A DNA stretch of 64,000 nucleotides from CALAED01 sp035765195. Its GTDB lineage: Bacteria > Actinomycetota > Actinomycetes > Streptosporangiales > Streptosporangiaceae. Below the pieces are notes generated by a model that was not told where the DNA came from, made no database searches, and saw only the letters and a list, made by a program, of their open reading frames with translations. The first letter of the stretch is position 1. Each line of letters opens with the position of its first letter. Where the stretch lies: the NCBI GenBank assembly GCA_035765195.1, contig DASTYC010000050.1:62001-126000 (forward strand). Direction: 5' to 3'. The position numbers were made by a program, and so were the translations under genes. Shown here one piece after another: positions 8,725-16,233 of this stretch.

Positions 8725-10065
8725 TCAGCGCGGGCGGATGGTCGAACCCGAGAGGTCGATCGTGTAACCGCATCCGATGTCGTGGCTCGGCACGCTGACG
8801 GAAATCACGACGTAGGGCGGGCCCACGCTCCCATCGAGACGGATCGCCGGCGCCGTCGAGTCGGGCTTTCCCTGGGTCGTCCTCCCCGAGGCGATGTCGA
8901 CGCCGTTGGCCTTCTCGACCACGTAGGTCAGTTGCGCGTCGTGGACGCAGGGGCTGGCCACCACGGTCGACTCCAGCCGGAAGTGGAGGTGCAGGCTCCA
9001 ATCGCCCGCGGGGAGTTTCAAGGGGATGCGGATCGGTTTGCCGGGAAGCAGCCGGGGACGTTCTGGGAACTGAAGGATGTGTGTCGCCGGCGGGTCGTCG
9101 GCCGTCACCGTGAGGGCCAACGCCATGCCGAGGGCGGCCGTGCTCGCGGCGAAGCACAGGGCCATGACGCGCCAGCGAAGCGGCCGGGCCGGGGTCACCT
9201 GGGGCGCTTCCGGCGATGGCGGGCCGGGCGGTTCTTCGGCGGCGGGCGGCGGGCCCGGCGACGACGACTCCGGCGTGCCCTGGAGGATCGTCTCCCGCTC
9301 GACCAGACCTGGTAAGGGGTTCGGGGGCAGTTCTCTCACTCTGATGTAGGCATTGATCCAGCGTTCCACTTCGGACGGGGGAAGGCCGAACACGGTGGCC
9401 AGATAGCGCACGTAGTCATGGTCGCGAACGTGCGGTTGCAGGGCCCTCGCCGCTCCGAGCACGTAACCCGCCGTGGTACGGCTCAGCGCACCCCACGACC
9501 GTTGTTCGATCTCTGCCAATGACGGCCGGCCGGCCCACTGGTGCAGCTGTCTCAGCAACTCGTAGAACTCCGAGAGGGACATCGCGCGGTCGGGGTCTGG
9601 AATCTTCTGCTTGTTGAGCACCTGCGCGCTCGACCAGGGTTCGAACCGCCATGGGCCGTGCGAGTGTCCGGAGCCGAGCGTCTTCCGCCATGGAGCGCTC
9701 GGTCTGTACTTCTCGAAGAGCCGCCGGCTCAGGGCTTTCTCGTCATAGGGGCGCTGCCGGCGTGCCCGCAGCGCTTGCCGCTCGATTTCGCGCAGCAGCT
9801 CCGGCCCGCGCTCTGCCCACTCCGCCGACTCGGCCTTCGCCCATAGCTCGCGCAATTGAAACATCGCCTCTCGGGGCGGCTCCGCCGCCATGGCGCACGT
9901 ACTGACGACCTCCCAGGCGGACAGGCCACGAGATTTACCGGCGCTCATTTCCCGGACGATTGATTCGGGCAGCCCGCTCGTGCCGGCGAGTTCGGCGGCG
10001 TCGACACCCGCGAGCAGGCGGGCCAGCTCGCGGGCGAAGGCGCTACGCAAAGTCCGCGCGTCCAC
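8725..10065 (-). CDS. Cytoplasmic HTH-like / single TM / ectodomain protein
   Basis: 446 residues, family not recognised. Residues ~1-60 look like a helix-turn-helix (SGLPESIVREMSAGKSRGLS, then AWEVVSTCAMA). A second helical unit at ~165-245 (MSLSEFYELLRQLHQWAGRP, SRTTAGYVLGAARAL) resembles a repeat of it. A Pro/Glu linker (~265-295) leads to one TM helix at ~299-320 (LCFAASTAALGMALALTV), then a ~125-residue beta-rich exported domain with two cysteines. The layout suggests signal coupling between the cell surface and a cytoplasmic DNA- or protein-binding part. The GTG start overlaps the TAG stop of the upstream gene (TAGTG), implying translational coupling. Confidence 0.7.
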   Translation of the reverse strand: MDARTLRSAFARELARLLAGVDAAELAGTSGLPESIVREMSAGKSRGLSAWEVVSTCAMAAEPPREAMFQLRELWAKAESAEWAERGPELLREIERQALRARRQRPYDEKALSRRLFEKYRPSAPWRKTLGSGHSHGPWRFEPWSSAQVLNKQKIPDPDRAMSLSEFYELLRQLHQWAGRPSLAEIEQRSWGALSRTTAGYVLGAARALQPHVRDHDYVRYLATVFGLPPSEVERWINAYIRVRELPPNPLPGLVERETILQGTPESSSPGPPPAAEEPPGPPSPEAPQVTPARPLRWRVMALCFAASTAALGMALALTVTADDPPATHILQFPERPRLLPGKPIRIPLKLPAGDWSLHLHFRLESTVVASPCVHDAQLTYVVEKANGVDIASGRTTQGKPDSTAPAIRLDGSVGPPYVVISVSVPSHDIGCGYTIDLSGSTIRPR

Positions 10066-10310
10066 TAGGACCTTCGCGGAGCGGGCAAGATGGACAATCG
10101 ATCAGCGATATCCACAGCCAGGAAAACTGTGGCGAGCGACGTCGAGAGAGTGGCCACGGCCACGTCATTCGCGAGCAGCAGGTATTCGGAAACGATCAAT
10201 ACCAGCAGCAGGATGATCATGGCGGTTATCCGCGGGCGGCGTTGTGATCGCCCGGTGCGGCATCCTTCGGAGACCCCTTCCGAACCCTTCACGGCGATGT
10301 TTTGTGTCAT
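10065..10310 (-). CDS. Small membrane protein with two TM helices
   Basis: 81 residues from the ATG at 10310 (GAAAGGG upstream). A basic N-terminus (CRTGRSQRRPRI) precedes two adjacent helices, MIILLLVLIVSEYLLLAND and VATLSTSLATVFLAVDIADR. The stop codon shares its last base with the GTG start of the HTH/TM/ectodomain gene, so the two products are made together and may form one membrane complex. An upstream extension of the reading frame to 10562 is low-complexity and was not used. Confidence 0.68.
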   Translation of the reverse strand: MTQNIAVKGSEGVSEGCRTGRSQRRPRITAMIILLLVLIVSEYLLLANDVAVATLSTSLATVFLAVDIADRLSILPAPRRS

Positions 10311-10634
10311 GTGCGGCAACCCTTTCGTGTCCGTTGACCGGTAACAGCAGGTTGACAGACATTGACCATTAAACACCATCGGATGAAAAGACCTGGCGCC
10401 ATCCCGGGCGGCGTCGCCAATGGCCGCGATATCCGGGTGATCATTCTTCGTCGCCGGGCCGGCGAGCCGATCTCGGCGGCCGTCCGGACCGCGACCGGGA
10501 CGAGTGGGCGGGCCGTCCACGCGTCCCGGTCGCGTCCCGGATGCCCCGGCTGTGTGGCTCACCGCCGCATCCTCTGCGACCCTGCTGTCAGCGAATCCAT
10601 GCGTTTCCTGTGTTTCCGCACCAGGGGGGCAACC
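10311..10634. other. Divergent intergenic region with TTGAC repeats
   Basis: 324 bp between the small membrane protein (minus) and the solute-binding lipoprotein (plus). Around 10333-10367 the + strand shows three TTGAC units (ccgTTGACcgg, ggTTGACagac, atTTGACca-like) within 35 bp in an AT-rich stretch, which could be promoter -35 elements or direct-repeat operator half-sites. The remainder is GC-rich without a supported gene. Confidence 0.35.
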
Positions 10635-11522
10635 ATGCGGCCGGCTCGGTGGAGCGGCATCGTCCTCAGCGCCATCTTGTTCCTCATCTCCGGTTGCGAT
10701 TCATCGGACCGGCCGGCACCAGGTCACAGCCGCTTCTTCAACAAGGCGGATTTGCATATCGGGGTGTTCGACGACCAGACCTACCTCGGTTTGTACGATC
10801 GCGCCGGCAAACGCTGGTCGGGGTTCGAGATCGACGTGGCCACCTATGTGATGGGGAAGCTGGGGGTCAACAGCGGCCCGCGACAGCCCATCTTCTACTC
10901 GGTGCGTCCGGCCGACCGCAAAAAGAGCTTGCTGAGCGGCGGGAACGATCTAGTGATCGCCAGTTACTCGATCACGGACGAACGTATTCGAGAAGGCGTC
11001 AGCTTCAGCCGACCCTATCTCTTCAGCTTCCAGGACATTCTCGTCCGCCGCACGGAAGCGGGAACAATCAAAGGTATCAATGATCTGCGTGGCCGCAAGG
11101 TCTGCACCGCCCCGGTCGATAGCACTCCATATCAGCAGCTGGCGTTCATCAACCGGCAACGCGAACTCGGCATCGAAATCTATCCGGATATCGGCAATCA
11201 AGCGTGCGTCCGGAGACTGCTCGAAAAGAAGGTCGATGCCGTGATCAGCGATGTGGCGGTAATTATGGGAAACCTCGCCGATCACCCTGACCTTCATTTG
11301 GTCGGCGTCAAGGTCTGGCCACGTCCCGAACAGTATGGAATCGGGTTCGTGGCCCGATCACAGGCCGACATCGACGAGATCAACGCCGCCGTCAAGGAAA
11401 TGCTCACCGACGGCACATGGCGCAAGATCGTAATCCAGAACTTCTGCCCGGCCCATCGTCCTGGCGCCGAGCCGTGCGCAGCGGCGAGGCTCTTCCTCGA
11501 CAACCCGCCACCGGCCACCTGA
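10635..11522 (+). CDS. Solute-binding lipoprotein, amino-acid ABC transporter type
   Basis: 295 residues from the ATG at 10635 (AGGGGGGC upstream). Residues 1-21 are a lipoprotein signal ending in LISGC, so Cys21 would be lipidated. The mature part is a type 2 periplasmic-binding fold of the glutamate/polar amino acid family (KADLHIGVFDDQTYLGLYD, WSGFEIDVATYVMGK, DLVIASYSITDERIREGVSF, VSDVAVIM-like strand, EQYGIGFVARSQADIDEINA). Four cysteines in the C-terminal half may form disulphides. No permease or ATPase genes are adjacent, so it is an orphan receptor that may serve a remote transporter or a signalling role. Confidence 0.85.
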   Translation: MRPARWSGIVLSAILFLISGCDSSDRPAPGHSRFFNKADLHIGVFDDQTYLGLYDRAGKRWSGFEIDVATYVMGKLGVNSGPRQPIFYSVRPADRKKSLLSGGNDLVIASYSITDERIREGVSFSRPYLFSFQDILVRRTEAGTIKGINDLRGRKVCTAPVDSTPYQQLAFINRQRELGIEIYPDIGNQACVRRLLEKKVDAVISDVAVIMGNLADHPDLHLVGVKVWPRPEQYGIGFVARSQADIDEINAAVKEMLTDGTWRKIVIQNFCPAHRPGAEPCAAARLFLDNPPPAT

Positions 11523-11678
11523 GCGCCGAAGCGCCTGGACCTGCGACGAGGCGGGGGCGCGCGGCCGATCCGATGAAATGGCTTGACTCTGGCCTGACAC
11601 GCATCAGACTCAGAGGCGCATGGTCCATGGCTTCCTTTTGTGCTTAACACTCATTACTCCGAACAAAGGAGACGACCT

Positions 11679-12617
11679 ATGCAGGTGACTGCGAAGGGAC
11701 GTTCGGTGCTGAACATGCTCAGGCCGGCCGCGGTTCCTTTGGTGGTCATTGCCATGGTGACGGCCTTGACGGGCCCGGCCGCCGCCGCGGCTCGGCGTAC
11801 GGACGTCATCGTCTTGCCGGGGGCGACCTCGGCGGAGGGCATCGCCGCCGGCCGGGGCACCACCTTCTTCGCCGGGGACCTCTTCGCCGGCGACATCTTC
11901 CGAGGCGACATCCGGCGCGGAACCGCCGAGTTGTTCATCGACGCGCCCACCGGGCGCATGGCGGTCGGGATGAAGGCCGACACCCGCCACGGGCTGCTCT
12001 TCGTCGCCGGCGGCGGCGGACACGCGTACGTCTACAGCACCCGCACCCGGGCCACCGTCGCCGACTACACCGTCGGCGACGCGACCACGTCCTTCGTCAA
12101 CGACGTCGCCGTCACCAGGCGCGGCGCGTGGTTCACCGACTCGACGCAGCCCAAGCTCTACTTCGTGCCGCTCGACCGGCACGGAAACCCCGGAGCGCTG
12201 CGGACGCTCGCGCTCAGCGGGCCGGCGGCCGACCTTTCCGGCGACTTCAACCTCAACGGCATTCAGGCGACGCCCGACGGCAGAACCCTGCTGGTGGCCC
12301 ACTCCGCCAACAACGCGATCTACAGGGTCGATCCCGCCACCGGCGCCAGCACGCCGATCGTGTCCATCACCGGGCCCGACGGGATCGTGCTCGCGGGCAA
12401 GCGGCTGTGGGTCGTCCACACCAACCAGGTGACCCGCCTGCGGCTCAACGCGAGCCTCACCTCGGCCGTCGTCGAGAAGGACATCACCAGCGACCTGTTC
12501 CAGACCCCGTCCACCGCGGCCCTCTTCGGCCACCGGCTCGGCGTGGTGAACGCCAAGTTCGACACCGGAGTGCCGCCGACCGCCGACCAGTACGAGGTGA
12601 TCGTCGTCAACGCCTGA
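11679..12617 (+). CDS. Secreted SMP-30/NHL-like beta-propeller protein
   Basis: 312 residues from the ATG at 11679, preceded by AAAGGAGA. A signal peptide ends near AAAAARR (residues ~1-38). The rest consists of propeller-like blades with recurring GI/GM...TPDG or ...ADTRHGLLFVAGG phrases (NLNGIQATPDGRTLLVAHSA, SITGPDGIVLAGKRLWVVHT), typical of SMP-30/gluconolactonase-like superfamily proteins. Substrate unknown; many such actinobacterial proteins have no proven enzyme activity. The segment FAGDLFAGDIFRGDIRRG is a short internal repeat rich in Gly-Asp. Confidence 0.72.
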   Translation: MQVTAKGRSVLNMLRPAAVPLVVIAMVTALTGPAAAAARRTDVIVLPGATSAEGIAAGRGTTFFAGDLFAGDIFRGDIRRGTAELFIDAPTGRMAVGMKADTRHGLLFVAGGGGHAYVYSTRTRATVADYTVGDATTSFVNDVAVTRRGAWFTDSTQPKLYFVPLDRHGNPGALRTLALSGPAADLSGDFNLNGIQATPDGRTLLVAHSANNAIYRVDPATGASTPIVSITGPDGIVLAGKRLWVVHTNQVTRLRLNASLTSAVVEKDITSDLFQTPSTAALFGHRLGVVNAKFDTGVPPTADQYEVIVVNA

Positions 12618-12657
12618 CGCGGTGACCACCAAGGTTCACCGAGTCCCCGGCCTCCCA

Positions 12658-12728
12658 CAACCGCCGATCTTGATGTGAGGGTTCCATCGCGTGCCGCGAT
12701 ACAACTCTCGCATCAAGATCGGCGGTTG
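12658..12728. repeat. 71-nt near-perfect hairpin (REP/MITE-like element or bidirectional terminator)
   Basis: CAACCGCCGATCTTGATG at 12658-12675 is exactly the reverse complement of 12711-12728. The interior continues to pair (tgagggtt with aactctcg, with two G-T wobbles), and an inner stem ATCGCG-TGC-CGCGAT closes the structure at the centre. It lies between convergent genes ending at 12617 (+) and 12792 (-). It could terminate both, but the long stem, AT-containing arms and lack of a T-run are more like a dispersed palindromic element. Confidence 0.75.
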
Positions 12729-12791
12729 CTGTGCGACAGGTGCTCGCGGCGGCTCGGCCCGCTGACCGAGGCCGAACGGGCCGCCCCGTTG

Positions 12792-13667
12792 TCAGGAGGC
12801 GATGACCTTCTCCCAGAACCCGCCCGCCGCGGCCTCGACCATGCCGGGGTTGTCGGCGAAGGGCCAGTGTCCGCTGTCGGGCAGGATCACCACCTCGGCG
12901 TGCGGGAACGTACGGCGCTGGATCTCGGCCTGCTCGATGCGGAGGTACGGGTCGTGCGCGCCCCAGATCACCAGCACCGGGAGGTCGCCGGCGCCGTGGG
13001 CGGCAGACAACGGCGCCGCGACCGCGGCCGACCAGCCCGCCGGGTCGGAGAACGACCGGTACAGCCGCAGCACCGACCGGCGGGTCGCGCGGTCGAAATC
13101 GCGATACATGCGATCCACGAACTCCTCCGGCAGCCCCCGCGGGTTGCCCAGTCGACCGACGAGCACGCGGAACGCCCGCCGCGTCGTCGTCGCCATGAAC
13201 ACCTCGCCCAGCACCGGCGTGCGCCAGACCTTCGCCAGGGCGTGCCATCGATAGTCGAGCAGCACGCCGGTGTCGATCAGCACCAGGCTGGCGAGCCGGC
13301 CGGTCGCGCCCGCCTTGCGCGGCTTGCCCAGTTCGCGTGCCGCCCAGGCGAGCGCCCACGGGCCGCCGAAGTCATGGACGCACAGATGTGCCCGCCGTAC
13401 GTCCAGGGCATCCAGCATCGCGCCGATGAAGTCCGCGTGCCCGTCGACCGTCTGCGCGAAGCCGCGCGGCTTGCCGGCCCGGCCGAACCCGGGGGCGTCC
13501 CAGGCGATGGCCCGGGTGTGCCGCGCCGCCCGCTCGAGCAGGCCCTCCCAGTCCGCCCCCGACCCGGGGTTGCCGTGCACGAAGACGACCGCCTCGCCGG
13601 CTCGGCCCTCGCCCTCCTCGCGGACGACCGTACGGACCCCGCGCACGGTCAGCTCGTACGTCTTCAT
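12792..13667 (-). CDS. Alpha/beta hydrolase with Asp nucleophile (epoxide hydrolase/haloalkane dehalogenase type)
   Basis: 291 residues. HGNPGSG at 31-37 forms the oxyanion loop. The nucleophile elbow is HDFGG with Asp99 in place of Ser, as in epoxide hydrolases and haloalkane dehalogenases. Asp239 (GAHDPYL) and His267 (SGHWPF) complete the triad. A cap domain lies between ~135 and 220. The ATG overlaps the TGA stop of the flavoprotein gene (ATGA), so the two are translationally coupled and probably act on the same substrate, for example an epoxide made by the flavin enzyme (inference). Confidence 0.85.
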   Translation of the reverse strand: MKTYELTVRGVRTVVREEGEGRAGEAVVFVHGNPGSGADWEGLLERAARHTRAIAWDAPGFGRAGKPRGFAQTVDGHADFIGAMLDALDVRRAHLCVHDFGGPWALAWAARELGKPRKAGATGRLASLVLIDTGVLLDYRWHALAKVWRTPVLGEVFMATTTRRAFRVLVGRLGNPRGLPEEFVDRMYRDFDRATRRSVLRLYRSFSDPAGWSAAVAAPLSAAHGAGDLPVLVIWGAHDPYLRIEQAEIQRRTFPHAEVVILPDSGHWPFADNPGMVEAAAGGFWEKVIAS

Positions 13668-15139
13668 GACACGCCCGATGACACGCCGGATCCGCCGGAG
13701 GCCGACTCCGGGGCCGCGGTCGCGGACGCCTCCGCCGACGGGGGAGCCGGGACGATCTCGATCGGCCGGCGCCGGCGGGGGCGCAGTGCCCGCCAGGCCA
13801 TCGCGGGCCCCAGCAGCCGTTCCATCGGGTAGTCCAGGCCGGTCACCCGGAAGAACGTGGTGCCGGCCTCATCGTCCAGCGCCGTCGCCCGCTGCACGCG
13901 CGTGATGTAGGCGTTGACCAATCGGAAGGACGGCGGGCGCGGGGCCTCGATCTCGGGGATCCCGAGGTCGGCGGTCAGGCCCAGCCGCCAGACGGGCGCG
14001 ACCACTCGGGCGACCGCCCGGAAGTACCGCCGGGCCAGGTCGCGTTCCCCCTTCGCCAGGGCCGCGCGCAGCGCGTACGCCTCCAGCGCGGCCACGGACA
14101 TGCCCTGGCCGTAGATGGGGTTGAAGCTGCAGATCGCGTCGCCCGTCACCAGGAGCCCGGCCGGGAAGCGCCGCAGTCGCTCGTACCGGCGCCGCCGGCT
14201 CGCGGGGAACCGGAAGGGCCGCACCTCGGTGAGCGCCTGTCCCGCCTGGATCGCGGCGAACGCGTTGGCGGGGGCGACCGTGCGGGCGAACTCGAGGTAC
14301 CCGGCCTCGTCGACAGGCGGGTGATCGGCGTACCCGACCAGCGTCAGCAGCCATCGATCGTCCTCGACCCGGAACAGCGCCATGGCGCGCGACAGTCCCG
14401 GCCGGGGCCCGATCAGCATGGCCCGGTCCGTGCCGAGCGCGTCGGCGGGCAGCCGCATCAGCCGCGACGCGTAACCGATGTCGACGTGCAACTCGTTGGT
14501 CGGCGGCTCGGGGTAGCCCAGCTCGCGCAGCCACGCCGGGCTGCGCCCGGCCCGCCCCATGGCGTCCACGACGAGGTCGGCGTCGATGACCCGCTCGCCG
14601 TCATGGTCGCCGGCGAGGTCACCGTCATGGTCACCGGTGTGGCCGGTGCCGGCGCCGGTGGTCGCCTGCGGGGCGACGCGCACACCGGTCACCCGTACGC
14701 CGCCACGCCCGTCTGCGGTGGTCACCGGTCCGATCACGTCGGTTCCGTCGACGAACCGTACGTTCTCCAGCCGCCGCCGCACGTGGCCTTCGAGGAACGG
14801 CCTGGTCATCGACACGAAATCACCGACGGGCGCGCGCCGCGCCAGGTATCCGGCGATGCCGACCTGGAAGTTCTCTAACGCCCGGATCGGTACCGCGCCC
14901 GCGGCGACGAGCTCGTCGACGAGCCCGGGGAACAGGCCCTCGATCGCCTTCTTGCCACGGGTCAACAGCAGGTGCGCGTGCCGTCCCTGCGGCACCCCCC
15001 GCCGCCCGTCCGCACGGTCGTCCAGCGCATCCCGCTCGATTACCGTGACCTGCGCGTACGACTCCGTCAGCACCCGCGCGCTGAGAAGTCCGGCCATTCC
15101 CCCGCCGAGCACGACGGCATGCTCTCCGATGGCACCCAT
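13664..15139 (-). CDS. FAD-dependent oxidoreductase / monooxygenase-like protein
   Basis: 491 residues from the ATG at 15139 (AAGGGGG upstream). The N-terminal Rossmann motif VVLGGGMAGLLSARVL binds FAD. Further group-A flavoprotein features are VVDAMGRAGRSPAWLRELGY and LLVTGDAICSFNPIYGQGMS, the GD motif that contacts the flavin ribityl chain and pyrophosphate. A His/Asp/Gly-rich loop (GHTGDHDGDLAGDHDGE) is unusual and lies between the FAD and substrate segments. Upstream in-frame codons to 15223 lack a ribosome binding site. It is coupled by ATGA overlap to the alpha/beta hydrolase. Confidence 0.82.
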   Translation of the reverse strand: MGAIGEHAVVLGGGMAGLLSARVLTESYAQVTVIERDALDDRADGRRGVPQGRHAHLLLTRGKKAIEGLFPGLVDELVAAGAVPIRALENFQVGIAGYLARRAPVGDFVSMTRPFLEGHVRRRLENVRFVDGTDVIGPVTTADGRGGVRVTGVRVAPQATTGAGTGHTGDHDGDLAGDHDGERVIDADLVVDAMGRAGRSPAWLRELGYPEPPTNELHVDIGYASRLMRLPADALGTDRAMLIGPRPGLSRAMALFRVEDDRWLLTLVGYADHPPVDEAGYLEFARTVAPANAFAAIQAGQALTEVRPFRFPASRRRRYERLRRFPAGLLVTGDAICSFNPIYGQGMSVAALEAYALRAALAKGERDLARRYFRAVARVVAPVWRLGLTADLGIPEIEAPRPPSFRLVNAYITRVQRATALDDEAGTTFFRVTGLDYPMERLLGPAMAWRALRPRRRRPIEIVPAPPSAEASATAAPESASGGSGVSSGVS

Positions 15140-15323
15140 GACGAATTTGCCCCCTTGATCCCGCCCGTTCCGGAGTAACCCGTTCTTGACCCGTGCCGTT
15201 GATCGCGAGTATGGGCGATCCAACAGCCTGTGGCTACGGCATTTATTGCTGTCTCGTGTCCGAGGCCACGGCCGGCACGTGGGGCGGGCGGGGTCGGCGG
15301 GCGCCGGGCCGGGGCGACGGGGA

Positions 15324-15352
15324 AACGGCCACCGTCCGGTGCGGTGGCCGTT
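15324..15352 (-). terminator. Probable rho-independent-like hairpin after the CHAP gene
   Basis: AACGGCCACCG, a 7-base loop, then CGGTGGCCGTT: an exact 11-bp stem 28 bases beyond the stop of the CHAP hydrolase. There is no U-tract, as is common for terminators in high-GC actinomycetes. Confidence 0.6.
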
Positions 15353-15379
15353 CCCCGATCATGTCGCGGCCTGGAGACA

Positions 15380-16099
15380 TCAGCGAGCGAGCGAACTCCA
15401 GGTCTTGGGCCCGACGATCCCGTCGGCCTCGAGTTTGTGCGAACGCTGATAGTCGACGACCTCGCGCTTGGTCTTCGGACCGAACTCGCCGTCCGTGGTC
15501 AGCTTGGGGCTGGCGCCCTTGGCGTTGAGGCGCTCTTGCACCCATTCCACGTCACCGCCGTGCATGAAGGGGCTGGTGAGCTTCAGATGGCGCCCCGGCC
15601 ACGGCCGGGGCCCGGCCGTGCCCGTGCCCGACTTCTTGTAGGCGGGCCGGCCGAATCCGGCGATCACATTCGCGGCGCGAACGCGGCGCTTGCACGCGTT
15701 ACCGGTGTTGCCCTCGATCGTCTGGACCCGTCCGTCGGACAGCACCTTCTCGATGACGCCGACGTGGTCGATCGCGCCGATGTTGTTGGTGCCCTTCCAA
15801 TCGAAGAACACGATGTCACCCGGCCGGGCAAATTGCTTGATGTTGGCCGTGGTGCCGGACTTCCACCGGTCGATGCGCTGAAAGTCCTGAGCGTGCGAGA
15901 CGGTGTATGCGCGGTCGCCCGCCGGAAGCACCGCGTCGCTGTTGCTCCTGCGCGCCCAGTACGACACTGCCGCGTCGCACCAGGGAAAGTTGCCCCCGTA
16001 GGCGCTGCCATGGCGCTCGGCATACCACTTCTGGATGTGGTTGGGCTCGCCTAAGCCCAACGACTTGCGGGCCTCGCGGATCATTCCCGCGGCTGTCAT
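15380..16099 (-). CDS. CHAP-domain peptidoglycan hydrolase with C-terminal peptidoglycan-binding domain
   Basis: 239 residues from the ATG at 16099, with AGGAGG 8 bases upstream. Residues ~1-150 are a CHAP (NlpC/P60-like) amidase/endopeptidase: the catalytic Cys is in FPWCDAAVSYW and the His in GAIDHVGVIEKV. Residues ~170-239 are a PG_binding_1 repeat (DVEWVQERLNAKGASPKLTT, DGEFGPKTKREVVDYQR, VGPKTWSSL). There is no signal peptide, so the enzyme is cytoplasmic unless released, as with phage endolysins. It lies about 1 kb from the eCIS sheath gene in divergent orientation, so it could assist particle release or cell lysis; it might also be a moron gene unrelated to the eCIS. Confidence 0.85.
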   Translation of the reverse strand: MTAAGMIREARKSLGLGEPNHIQKWYAERHGSAYGGNFPWCDAAVSYWARRSNSDAVLPAGDRAYTVSHAQDFQRIDRWKSGTTANIKQFARPGDIVFFDWKGTNNIGAIDHVGVIEKVLSDGRVQTIEGNTGNACKRRVRAANVIAGFGRPAYKKSGTGTAGPRPWPGRHLKLTSPFMHGGDVEWVQERLNAKGASPKLTTDGEFGPKTKREVVDYQRSHKLEADGIVGPKTWSSLAR

Positions 16100-16233
16100 T
16101 GCTGTTCCTCCTGGCGGTAGATGCCATCCGAATCGGGTTCTCCGTAGATCTCCCGCAGCACGTCTTCTTCGTCGGGCTCGGTGGGACCCGCCGCGTTGGC
16201 CGGTGGCGGCGGGGGCTCGTTCGGTTCGGACAC
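16096..16233 (-). CDS. Small acidic Pro-rich protein coupled to the CHAP hydrolase
   Basis: A 45-residue ORF from a GTG at 16233 with GGAGGA 8 bases upstream, ending in ATGA overlap with the hydrolase start. The sequence opens SEPNEPPPPPANAAG and is then acidic (PTEPDEEDVLREIYGEP). It has no membrane helix, so it is not a classical holin. The overlap and strong ribosome site argue that it is translated; its role is unknown. An upstream extension of the frame to 16434 is possible but has no better start. Confidence 0.5.
   Translation of the reverse strand: MSEPNEPPPPPANAAGPTEPDEEDVLREIYGEPDSDGIYRQEEQQ

Noticed and set aside
10362..10634. N-terminal extension of the solute-binding lipoprotein
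   Set aside because: It would bury the lipoprotein signal; the ATG at 10635 with AGGGGGGC places the lipobox Cys at residue 21.
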